DNA of 64,000 bases, taken from Hyphococcus sp. (lineage in GTDB: Bacteria; Pseudomonadota; Alphaproteobacteria; Caulobacterales; Parvularculaceae). The notes beneath the pieces are model-generated. The model was not told where the DNA came from and ran no database searches. It worked only from the letters and a program-made list of their open reading frames with translations. The position numbers were made by a program, and so were the translations under genes. Where the stretch lies: the NCBI GenBank assembly GCA_028284345.1, contig JANQRY010000003.1, positions 558,001 to 622,000 of the forward strand, read 5' to 3'. Shown here piece by piece: positions 34,288 to 41,262 of this stretch (the first letter of the stretch is position 1; each line of letters begins with the position of its first letter).

Positions 34288-35025
34288 ATGGCGAGAAATG
34301 ATGAACGCCCCTCGCCGATGCTGAAGTCGTTCCTAAAGTCGCAAGCGGCCGCGTCCATGGCGGCCGGCGTCGGCGCGCTCTATCTGCGCCTGCTTGACGC
34401 CACGTCGGCGAAAACGATTGTCGGGCGCGAACGGTTTGACGAAGCGCGCGCCCGCGGCCGCGGCGTCATTCTGACGTTCTGGCACAGTCGGCTGATCCTT
34501 GCGCCTTTCGTCCGGCGCGAGACCGACGCGGAAATAAACATGCTGATTTCGACCCACCGCGACGGCGAGATGATTGCAAAAGCGGTCCGCGGATTCGGAA
34601 TCCGGTTCATCCGCGGATCATCGGCGAATTTGCGCAAACCGGACAAGTCAAAACACGGGGCGTCTGCGGTGGCGCAAATGCTTGCCGCCCTCGACCGAGG
34701 CGAGGTCGTTGCGATAACGCCCGACGGGCCGCGCGGGCCGGCGGAAGTCTTTCAGGCGGGCGCGGTCAGGCTCGCGCAACGCTCCGGCGCCGTCATCCTA
34801 CCCGCCGGCGCGTCGTCCTCCCGCGGACGGCGCCTCAACAGCTGGGACCGCTTTTTGCTGGCGACGCCGTTTGCGCGCTTTTTTTATGTTGCGGGCGAGC
34901 CCATGACTGTTCCAGAAGATGCCGATGCAGAGACCATCGAACGCCTTCGCGCCGAACTGCAGTCGCGGCTGTCGGCGGCGACGAAGGCGGCGGATGAAAT
35001 GGCGGGGCGTGACGAAACAGAATAA
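34288..35025 (+). CDS. DUF374 lysophospholipid acyltransferase-like protein
   Basis: This 245-residue membrane-associated protein has the acyltransferase pattern: W-H-S-R-L-I-L near residue 65, S-T-H-R-D-G-E, and T-P-D-G-P-R-G-P, the signature of DUF374. Genes of this family stand directly before waaA in alphaproteobacteria, and some members add fatty acids to lipid A or its precursors. The intergenic spacing to waaA is 15 bases, so it is the first gene of the lipid A operon. Codon use is like that of its neighbours. Confidence 0.85.
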   Translation: MARNDERPSPMLKSFLKSQAAASMAAGVGALYLRLLDATSAKTIVGRERFDEARARGRGVILTFWHSRLILAPFVRRETDAEINMLISTHRDGEMIAKAVRGFGIRFIRGSSANLRKPDKSKHGASAVAQMLAALDRGEVVAITPDGPRGPAEVFQAGAVRLAQRSGAVILPAGASSSRGRRLNSWDRFLLATPFARFFYVAGEPMTVPEDADAETIERLRAELQSRLSAATKAADEMAGRDETE

Positions 35026-35040
35026 GCATAGAAGCGAACG

Positions 35041-36342
35041 ATGACCGCATTGCGCGAACCGCTGGGCCTGAAGATCTATCGCGCTGCGAGCCGCGCGGCG
35101 GAACCGGTCGCGACCATGGCGCTCAAACAGCGTCTGCGCGCGGGCAAGGAGAGCGCGGAACGGATCGGCGAAAGACGCGGCGTCGCAACGGTTGAACGCC
35201 CGCGCGGCAAGCTGATCTGGATCCACGGCGCCAGCGTCGGCGAATCGCTTTCCATCTTGCCGCTGGTCGAGAGCCTCAAAGCGCACATGCCAGACGCGAC
35301 GTTTCTTGCAACGACCGGCACGACGACGTCGGCCGCGCTGATGGCCGAGCGCTTGCCGGGCGACGCGATCCATCAATTCGTTCCGCTGGATCACCCGGAC
35401 TTTGTCCGATCCTTTCTTGATCACTGGCGTCCTGACGCCGCGATCTTTGTCGAGTCTGAATTCTGGCCGAACCTTATTCTGCTGACGCGCAAAACAACGC
35501 CTTTCATGGCGCTGATAAACGGCCGCATGTCGCCCAAGTCGTTCGGCGACTGGAAGAGCCAGCCGAACGCCATCCGGTTTATTCTGTCGTCGTTCGATCT
35601 ATTGCTCGGGCAGGACCAGCAAAATGCGGAGCGGCTCAAGTCGCTTTCAGGGCGCGACGTGGGCATGTTCGGCAATCTTAAAAATGCGGCGCCGCCCCTG
35701 CCCGCCGACAGCGACGATATCGAACAGTTGCAAAGGCGGATCGGCGCGCGCGCGCATTGGCTCGCGGCGAGCACGCATCCCGGCGAAGAAGACATCATCA
35801 TTGCCGCCCATCAACATCTCGTCGGCGAGTTTCCGGACCTCCTCACCATCATCGCGCCGCGCCACCCAAAGCGTGGCGAAGAAATTGCGGCGCTCGCCGA
35901 AAAAGCCGGCGCAACGCCGGCCCTCCGGTCGCGCGGCGACATCATCACCGACGACACCCACATCTATATCGCGGATACGCTCGGCGAACTCGGCCTGTTT
36001 TACCGCCTGAGCGACATCGCCTTTGTCGGCGGCAGCATTACGCCGAAAGGCGGGCACAACCCGCTGGAGCCGGCGCGCCTCGGCGCGTCGATCCTGCACG
36101 GGCCCGAAACGTTCAACTTCGTCGAGACCTATACCGAAATGCGCAACGCCGGCGGCGCCGCGCTGGTGCGTAATGATCGCGAAATGGCGTCGGCGGTCAG
36201 GCGGCTGTTCAACGACGCGAAAACGCGCCGCGCCATGGCCGACGCCGCGCAAGAGACCGCGGAAAAGAACGCAGAGCGCACGCTGCACGAGATCACGCGG
36301 CAATTGCTGGACACAATGACAGACGCCGCAGAGCAAGGATGA
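35041..36342 (+). CDS. waaA: 3-deoxy-D-manno-octulosonic acid (KDO) transferase
   Basis: This 433-residue GT30-type glycosyltransferase transfers KDO from CMP-KDO to lipid IVA at the cytoplasmic face of the inner membrane. The N-terminal half has W-I-H-G-A-S-V-G-E-S, with the catalytic glutamate, and the C-terminal half has A-P-R-H-P-K-R, I-Y-I-A-D-T-L-G-E-L-G-L-F-Y and G-G-H-N-P-L-E-P-A. These are characteristic of WaaA/KdtA. The gene overlaps lpxK by ATGA. Confidence 0.95.
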   Translation: MTALREPLGLKIYRAASRAAEPVATMALKQRLRAGKESAERIGERRGVATVERPRGKLIWIHGASVGESLSILPLVESLKAHMPDATFLATTGTTTSAALMAERLPGDAIHQFVPLDHPDFVRSFLDHWRPDAAIFVESEFWPNLILLTRKTTPFMALINGRMSPKSFGDWKSQPNAIRFILSSFDLLLGQDQQNAERLKSLSGRDVGMFGNLKNAAPPLPADSDDIEQLQRRIGARAHWLAASTHPGEEDIIIAAHQHLVGEFPDLLTIIAPRHPKRGEEIAALAEKAGATPALRSRGDIITDDTHIYIADTLGELGLFYRLSDIAFVGGSITPKGGHNPLEPARLGASILHGPETFNFVETYTEMRNAGGAALVRNDREMASAVRRLFNDAKTRRAMADAAQETAEKNAERTLHEITRQLLDTMTDAAEQG

Positions 36343-37325
36343 TTGGCGAACCGTGGTTCTGGCGCGATGAAGGCGTTGCGGCGAGGACGGTCTGCATCGC
36401 TCTGACCCCGCTCGCGTTTTTTTATGAACAAGCGTCAGCGGCGCGAAGACGCTTTACAACGCCGTGGCGCGCCTCGGCGCCCGTGATTTGCGTCGGCGCC
36501 GCATCGGTCGGCGGCGTCGGCAAAACGCCTTTCGCAATTACGCTCGGACGCCTGCTGAAAGACGCCGGCTATGCGCCGCATTTTCTGTCTCGCGGATATG
36601 GCGGAGCGGTCAAGGGACCGATGCGCGTCGATCCGAAAACGCATCGCGCTGCCGAGGTCGGCGACGAACCGTTATTGCTGGCGAAACAGGCGCCGACCTG
36701 GGTCAGCCGGTCCAAACGCCTCGGCGCCGAAGCGGCGATCGCCGCCGGCGCCGATGTCATTGTCATGGACGACGGTTTTCAGAACCCAACCATCGAAAAA
36801 GACTTCGCGATATTGTTGATCGACGCCGGGCAAAGCCGCGGCAACGGCAGGATCTTCCCCGCCGGCCCCATGCGCGAACCGCTCGCGGATGCGCAAAAGC
36901 GCGCCGACGCTGTCGTTGAAATCACTGCAGCGCCCGATGCGCCGACAAGTGATCCTTCAGCCAATTACACAGCGTGGCTTGAACCCGAAACCATCGAGGG
37001 CTGCCAAAAAGCGCTCGCCTTCTGCGGCATCGCAAATCCCGGCAGGTTCTTTGATACGTTGAAAAATGCGGGCGTCGATGTCGCCGACGCCGTCGCGTTT
37101 CCCGATCATTACGCCTATAGCGGCAAAGACATCGCGGCCCTTAAAAAGCGCGCAAACAAACTGGACGCAGCATTGATCACGACGGAAAAAGACTGGGTTC
37201 GGATAAACGCGGAGCAGCGCGACGCCGTTAAAACCCTGCCCGTGCGCATGCGCCTTTCCGATGCGGACGCGTTGCTCGCATCGATCGTCTCGACGATTGA
37301 AAATCGCCGGGAAGAAACGCCGTGA
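36339..37325 (+). CDS. lpxK: Tetraacyldisaccharide 4'-kinase
   Basis: The 328-residue kinase phosphorylates the lipid A precursor at the 4' position. The P-loop is V-G-G-V-G-K-T-P (about residues 58-65), followed by F-L-S-R-G-Y-G-G, G-D-E-P-L-L-L-A, and D-V-I-V-M-D-D-G-F-Q-N, all standard for LpxK. It begins within the end of waaA (ATGA) and overlaps the next gene's GTG start, so translation is coupled. Confidence 0.95.
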   Translation: MIGEPWFWRDEGVAARTVCIALTPLAFFYEQASAARRRFTTPWRASAPVICVGAASVGGVGKTPFAITLGRLLKDAGYAPHFLSRGYGGAVKGPMRVDPKTHRAAEVGDEPLLLAKQAPTWVSRSKRLGAEAAIAAGADVIVMDDGFQNPTIEKDFAILLIDAGQSRGNGRIFPAGPMREPLADAQKRADAVVEITAAPDAPTSDPSANYTAWLEPETIEGCQKALAFCGIANPGRFFDTLKNAGVDVADAVAFPDHYAYSGKDIAALKKRANKLDAALITTEKDWVRINAEQRDAVKTLPVRMRLSDADALLASIVSTIENRREETP

Positions 37326-38269
37326 AAGACAATCTCGACCCGTCAATCGATTTGCCGGCGCGGCGCGGCAACCGCCCGGTGACGATCGGCCATCGCATTG
37401 AATTTCTGTTCGTTGTCGCGGTGCTAGGGTTTTTTCGTCTTCTTCCGGTCGATGCGGCGTCGTCTTTCTCCGGCGCTGTCCTGCGCCATATCGGCCCGCT
37501 GATCCGTCCGATTTCCAAACGCGGAGAAGACAATCTGCGCCTTGTTTTTCCCGACTGGCCGGAAGACAAAATCCGACAGACCATCGCCCATGTCTGGGAA
37601 AATATCGGGCGCACCGCCGCGGAATACGCTCATCTCGACAAATTTTCCGTGAACGGAGAGGACCCGCGGATTATCGCGGCGGGCGTTGACGACATCCTGC
37701 ATGTTTTTGAGGACCCGGGGCGCGCCGTCTTTGTCAGCGGTCATTTCGCCAATTGGGAAATCTCCGGCATTATGGCGAACCAGCTCGGCATGAAGTTCGG
37801 CGTTATCTATCGCGCGCTCAACAATCCGCTGGTCGACGAACTGATCATCAAGAAGCGCGCCGACGTCGCCACGCGCCGTCAGATTCCGAAAGGCGCGGCG
37901 GGCGCGCGGGCGCTGGTCGATCTGTTGAAGGAGGATTGCTGCATCGCGGTTCTCGCCGATCAGAAACTGAACGCCGGCGGCCTCCGTGTGCCGTTCATGG
38001 GCCATATGGCGATGACAGCGCCGGCGGCGGCGCGTCTCGCCGTGCGATTCAAATTGCCGGTTGTTCCAACATCAACGGAACGGCTGAACGGCGCGCGCTT
38101 TCGCGTGACGACCCATCCGCCGATTGATTTCCGCCCAAGCGGCGATCTCCTCGCCGATGTGGAGGCGTTGACCCTCAAGATCAACGAGGCGCTTGAACGC
38201 GATATTCGCGCGCGGCCCGGCGAGTGGCTCTGGCTGCACCGACGCTGGCCAAAAGAGCTATTTCAATAA
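37322..38269 (+). CDS. Lipid A late acyltransferase (LpxL/HtrB-like)
   Basis: This 315-residue protein has an N-terminal membrane segment (about residues 28-45), the catalytic H-F-A-N-W-E (H-x4-E) motif of lipid A secondary acyltransferases, then Y-R-A-L-N-N-P and A-D-Q-K-L-N near the substrate pocket. It adds a secondary acyl chain to KDO2-lipid IVA from acyl-ACP. The start is GTG at 37322, overlapping lpxK. Whether it is LpxL or LpxM cannot be decided from sequence alone. Confidence 0.9.
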   Translation: MKDNLDPSIDLPARRGNRPVTIGHRIEFLFVVAVLGFFRLLPVDAASSFSGAVLRHIGPLIRPISKRGEDNLRLVFPDWPEDKIRQTIAHVWENIGRTAAEYAHLDKFSVNGEDPRIIAAGVDDILHVFEDPGRAVFVSGHFANWEISGIMANQLGMKFGVIYRALNNPLVDELIIKKRADVATRRQIPKGAAGARALVDLLKEDCCIAVLADQKLNAGGLRVPFMGHMAMTAPAAARLAVRFKLPVVPTSTERLNGARFRVTTHPPIDFRPSGDLLADVEALTLKINEALERDIRARPGEWLWLHRRWPKELFQ

Positions 38270-38282
38270 ATCCGTATAGATA

Positions 38283-38621
38283 TTAAGTATCCCGGCATTC
38301 GCCGTCATGGGCGATGCTGGCGCCGGCCGCCGCAGCGCTGCAGGCGTTGCCGTAGGTGACACCGTCGCAGCCGCAGACGGGCCGGTATTCGCGGGTGCAG
38401 ATTTCCGGTTTTGGCGCGCAGACGCCGGCATAGTCAGCGGTGTCCTTACAAACGCCGGGCTCAACGCGGCAATAAAGCGCGTCATCGCCGCACGGGAAGC
38501 CCGCAATACCGCCGCACATGCCGCCCGCTTCGCCGATTTCCGGCCCCGGCGCGCCGGCGTCGGGCGTGCCCGCACAGGCACCAAGAACAAGGAACGCGGC
38601 CGCGGCGAACGCCTTATGCAT
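38283..38621 (-). CDS. Kazal-type inhibitor-domain lipoprotein
   Basis: This 112-residue protein has a lipoprotein signal (V-L-G-A-C, cysteine at residue 16). A cysteine-rich segment ([11 protein letters not shown]) follows, and then a Kazal-like domain [20 protein letters not shown]...H-D-G-E-C. The Kazal cysteines are complete. Such domains block serine proteases in animals; bacterial lipoproteins with them may protect against host or predator proteases, which is not proven here. The gene overlaps the end of bfr by eight bases and may be co-transcribed with it. Confidence 0.82.
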   Translation of the reverse strand: MHKAFAAAAFLVLGACAGTPDAGAPGPEIGEAGGMCGGIAGFPCGDDALYCRVEPGVCKDTADYAGVCAPKPEICTREYRPVCGCDGVTYGNACSAAAAGASIAHDGECRDT

Positions 38622-39093
38622 CGCCGTCCTTCATCTGCGACTGCATATAGCGTTCTTCGCCGACTTTCTCGATCAGGCCGAGCTGGGTTTCCAAATAGTC
38701 GATGTGCTCCTCCTCGGATTCGAGAATACGCGCGAAAATTTCGCGGCTCACATAATCCTTAACCGCCTCGCAATATTCGATGCCCTCCTTGTAAACGGGA
38801 TGGGCGCGCTGCTCCGCCTTCAAATCTGCTTCGAGGCACTCTTTCACCGTTTCGCCGATATAGAGTTTGTCGAGGTCCTGAAGATTCGGCAGGCCTTCCA
38901 GAAAGAGAATGCGTTCGATCAGTTCATCCGCATGCTTCATTTCATCGATGGATTCTTCGTATTCGATTTTGGCGAGGCGCTTAAAGCCCCAATCCTTCAT
39001 CATGCGCGCGTGCAGGAAATACTGATTGACGGTCGTCAGTTCCAGCTTCAACGCCTGGTTCAGATAGTCGATGACTTTTTGGTCGCCTTTCAC
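38614..39093 (-). CDS. bfr: Bacterioferritin
   Basis: This 159-residue ferritin-like protein has every ligand of the di-iron ferroxidase centre in the usual position (E18, E51, H54, E94, E127, H130) and the haem-binding M52. It stores iron as a 24-mer in the cytoplasm and oxidises Fe(II). The gene for bacterioferritin-associated ferredoxin lies 131 bases upstream on the same strand with a Fur-like box further up, so iron control is likely. It shares eight bases with the Kazal lipoprotein gene downstream. Confidence 0.96.
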   Translation of the reverse strand: MKGDQKVIDYLNQALKLELTTVNQYFLHARMMKDWGFKRLAKIEYEESIDEMKHADELIERILFLEGLPNLQDLDKLYIGETVKECLEADLKAEQRAHPVYKEGIEYCEAVKDYVSREIFARILESEEEHIDYLETQLGLIEKVGEERYMQSQMKDGDA

Positions 39094-39224
39094 CGCGATA
39101 CGCTCCTTTTCGAATCAATGGCGCTGAAAATAACGGGCGCCGCCCACTGCACAAGGACTATCGTTGCAACCGCGTCGCAGTTGCGTACGAATTTGTGCGA
39201 ACAAACATCACGCAAAAAGAAAAC

Positions 39225-39419
39225 TTATTCGGCGGCGATTTTCTGCGCGCCTGTGTCGGACGTCCGGGACGTCTCGATGATCTGGGCGACGTCAGGGAGG
39301 CATTTGCCGCATTGGGGGCGACGGCCGCAGCGCCGGAAGACGTCGGCGACCGACCGCGCGCCGCCGCTGGCGGCGGCGAGCTCCCTGTCGCGCAAGGCGT
39401 TGCAGATGCAGATATACAT
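39225..39419 (-). CDS. bfd: Bacterioferritin-associated ferredoxin
   Basis: The 64-residue [2Fe-2S] protein begins M-Y-I-C-I-C-N-A and carries C4, C6, C37 and C40, the Bfd arrangement. An extra cysteine, C31, is also present. Bfd reduces the haem of bacterioferritin to release stored iron. The ATG at 39419 gives the normal Bfd N-terminus; one at 39449 would add ten residues. It lies upstream of bfr on the same strand. Confidence 0.9.
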   Translation of the reverse strand: MYICICNALRDRELAAASGGARSVADVFRRCGRRPQCGKCLPDVAQIIETSRTSDTGAQKIAAE

Positions 39420-39482
39420 GTCCGTCCGCAGTCCATAGAGACGGCCCATGCCGTCAGATCGTGCATGGGAGCATGATTTAGT

Positions 39483-39497
39483 TAAGAATGATTGTCA
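39483..39497. promoter_or_regulatory. Fur-like box upstream of bfd-bfr
   Basis: On the plus strand the bases are TAAGAATGATTGTCA. Against the 7-1-7 Fur pattern TGATAAT-n-ATTATCA, 11 of 14 defined positions match. It lies 64-78 bases upstream of the bfd start, in the only AT-rich stretch of the region. Iron-responsive control of bfd and bfr fits their function. Alphaproteobacteria may use Irr or RirA instead, so the regulator is not certain. Confidence 0.5.
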
Positions 39498-39507
39498 ATA
39501 GCAGAAT

Positions 39508-40536
39508 TTATTCGCCCTCGTCGCCGCCGGCGCCCGGCATCTCGCCGAGGGTCAGCAGCGGGTCGACCAGGCGGCCCCGCCATTTTATCGACCAGTGGAG
39601 ATGCGGCCCAGTGGCGCGGCCCGTGGCCCCGACCGCGCCGATGACGTCGCCTCTTTCAACGCGGGTTCCGGGCTCAACATCGAGGCGCGACAGATGCAGG
39701 AACGCGCTTTCGAGCCAGTGACCATGATCGAGGAGGACGAGCCCGCCCTCAAAATACATGCCCGTTTCGGCGAGGGTGACGATCCCGGGCGCCGGGGCCC
39801 GGATGGGCGTGCCTTGCGGCGCAGCAATGTCGAGGCCCGAATGGGGCCGCTTCGGTTCGCCATTGAGGATGCGCTGGGAGCCGAAGACGCCGCTGATGCG
39901 CCCGGTCACCGGCCAGTCGAAACCGTCGGCCCAGTCCGCGGCGGTCTGCGACGTCTGGCGCGCGGCGTCTTTCTTTTCCCGGTCGGCGGCGATCTTTTCA
40001 AGCTGCGCCGGGGTAAAGCCCGAGACTTTCGACTGATCAAGGCCGTCAATGCGCTGAACCGGGAAATCGCGATCTTCAAGTTCGATGGCGCGGCGTTCAA
40101 CGACGCCGTCGGGCAAGGTCACGACGAGGAGCGCCGACAACGCGCTGTCCCGTCCGAAGCCGATGACGAACAGCCCGTCATCGCCCACCATCACCGTTTC
40201 GCCGTCAAGGCGCGCTTCGGCGCCCGGTTCCGTTTCCCCGAACAGCAGGCCGCCCTGGGCGAATGAGCCGCGAAGGGCGACGCGCTCAAGATTGTCGCCG
40301 AAGACTTTCTGACGCTCTTCGACGTCGCGCATGGCGCCGTTGTATTCAACGCGGCGCGCAATGGCGTCGTCGCTGACGATATCCAGCGCGACATCGGGCG
40401 CAGTTTCTGGCGCGGTGGCCGGCGCCTCGTTTGCGGCGGCGGGCCCGGTCGCCTCGGCGGCGGCCAGCGGCGGCTTGTCGGCGGCGGCGCAAGCGCCCGC
40501 CGTCAGCAGGGCGAGCGGCCGCAATAGTCTCATCAT
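39508..40536 (-). CDS. M23-family (LytM-like) peptidoglycan endopeptidase, probable lipoprotein
   Basis: The 342-residue protein starts with a signal region (L-A-L-L-T-A-G-A-C, possible lipobox cysteine at residue 16), followed by an alanine/proline-rich linker to about residue 60. The C-terminal LytM domain has H-S-G-L-D, H-W-L-E-S-A-F-L-H and G-P-H-L-H-W, the complete zinc ligand set, so it should be enzymatically active on cross-links in the periplasm. Its ATG overlaps the stop of the DUF2093 gene, making a two-gene unit. Confidence 0.88.
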   Translation of the reverse strand: MMRLLRPLALLTAGACAAADKPPLAAAEATGPAAANEAPATAPETAPDVALDIVSDDAIARRVEYNGAMRDVEERQKVFGDNLERVALRGSFAQGGLLFGETEPGAEARLDGETVMVGDDGLFVIGFGRDSALSALLVVTLPDGVVERRAIELEDRDFPVQRIDGLDQSKVSGFTPAQLEKIAADREKKDAARQTSQTAADWADGFDWPVTGRISGVFGSQRILNGEPKRPHSGLDIAAPQGTPIRAPAPGIVTLAETGMYFEGGLVLLDHGHWLESAFLHLSRLDVEPGTRVERGDVIGAVGATGRATGPHLHWSIKWRGRLVDPLLTLGEMPGAGGDEGE

Positions 40537-40745
40537 TCGCCGTCTCGATAGCCGAACCCGACCATCGCCGCAGCGGCGTTGGCGTAAGGCTCCTGCTTGT
40601 CCACATTCCAGTAGCGCAGCGATTTCACCGGGACGCGCGCCTTGGTGACGGCGCAGACCACATAGGCGCCCGGCTTGACGATATGAAATTCGCCATCGTC
40701 ATAATCGAGGATGGCTTCGCCGCCGGCTGAGTCAAAAGGGTTCAT
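40533..40745 (-). CDS. DUF2093 family protein
   Basis: A 70-residue protein of the small DUF2093 family, recognised from A-I-L-D-Y-D-D-G-E-F-H-I-V-K-P-G-A-Y-V-V-C-A-V-T and L-R-Y-W-N-V-D-K-Q-E-P-Y. In many alphaproteobacteria it is close to lpxK. Here it sits about 3 kb beyond lpxK and leads the M23 peptidase gene. Function is unknown. Confidence 0.85.
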   Translation of the reverse strand: MNPFDSAGGEAILDYDDGEFHIVKPGAYVVCAVTKARVPVKSLRYWNVDKQEPYANAAAAMVGFGYRDGE

Positions 40746-40840
40746 GGGCGCTATTCCTGACGGCTGGCGCGGCCAATTTCAAGGCCGTTAAACCAAGGCG
40801 AAATGGGAAAACAGATGGCAGGGACGGTAGCCCCCTTCCG

Positions 40841-40976
40841 CTCTCCCCAGCGAAAGCTGGGGTCCAGATGAGGCGTCTCGAAGCTTGAGTACGTTGAAGC
40901 CCGGATCAAGAATTGTTTTCGCCCATTGTCACTGTCTGTCCAAACGACTTCTCTGGATCCCGGCTTTCGCCGGGAA
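40841..40976. repeat. Inverted pair of REP-like palindromes
   Basis: Between DUF2093 and the next gene lie two hairpin units in opposite orientation. The first is CCCCAGC-GAAA-GCTGGGG (40845-40862) followed by TCCAGA. The second is CCCGGC-TTTC-GCCGGG (40959-40974) preceded by TCTGGAT. Read on the opposite strand the second repeats the first unit (CCxGCGAAAGCxGG followed by ATCCAGA). Such pairs are typical of dispersed intergenic elements mobilised by RAYT transposases. The 300 bases 40746-41045 contain this element and no gene that I can support. Confidence 0.7.
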
Positions 40977-41045
40977 GAACGGGGAAGAGATTTCCACTAT
41001 TGGGATATGACCACGCTCACTTCTCGCGACAGACGCTCCCGCCGC

Positions 41046-41252
41046 CTACTCCTTCTTCGTCTCGCGCAGCACCTGCTTGATGTAGGCCTCGACATCAAGG
41101 TCGCCGGCGGCGCGGCCCTTAATCCGCTCACGGATTTTCGACGGGAGTTCGGACGGATCAATAGGCCCGGCGTTTGCAATGGTCGCGCGGATCAGTTCTT
41201 TCAGCGCGTCTTCATTGAGGTCGGGTTTCCAGTCGGATTTTTTGTCGGTCAT
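41046..41252 (-). CDS. Small conserved-looking protein of unknown function
   Basis: The 68-residue, charged protein starts M-T-D-K-K-S-D-W-K-P and contains L-K-E-L-I-R-A-T-I-A-N-A-G-P-I-D-P-S-E-L-P-S-K-I and I-K-Q-V-L-R-E. It is predicted to be helical and soluble. I do not recognise a family. It lies 10 bases downstream of clpB on the same strand and is probably transcribed with it, which could make it heat-inducible. Confidence 0.6.
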   Translation of the reverse strand: MTDKKSDWKPDLNEDALKELIRATIANAGPIDPSELPSKIRERIKGRAAGDLDVEAYIKQVLRETKKE

Positions 41253-41262
41253 GGCGGCCTCT

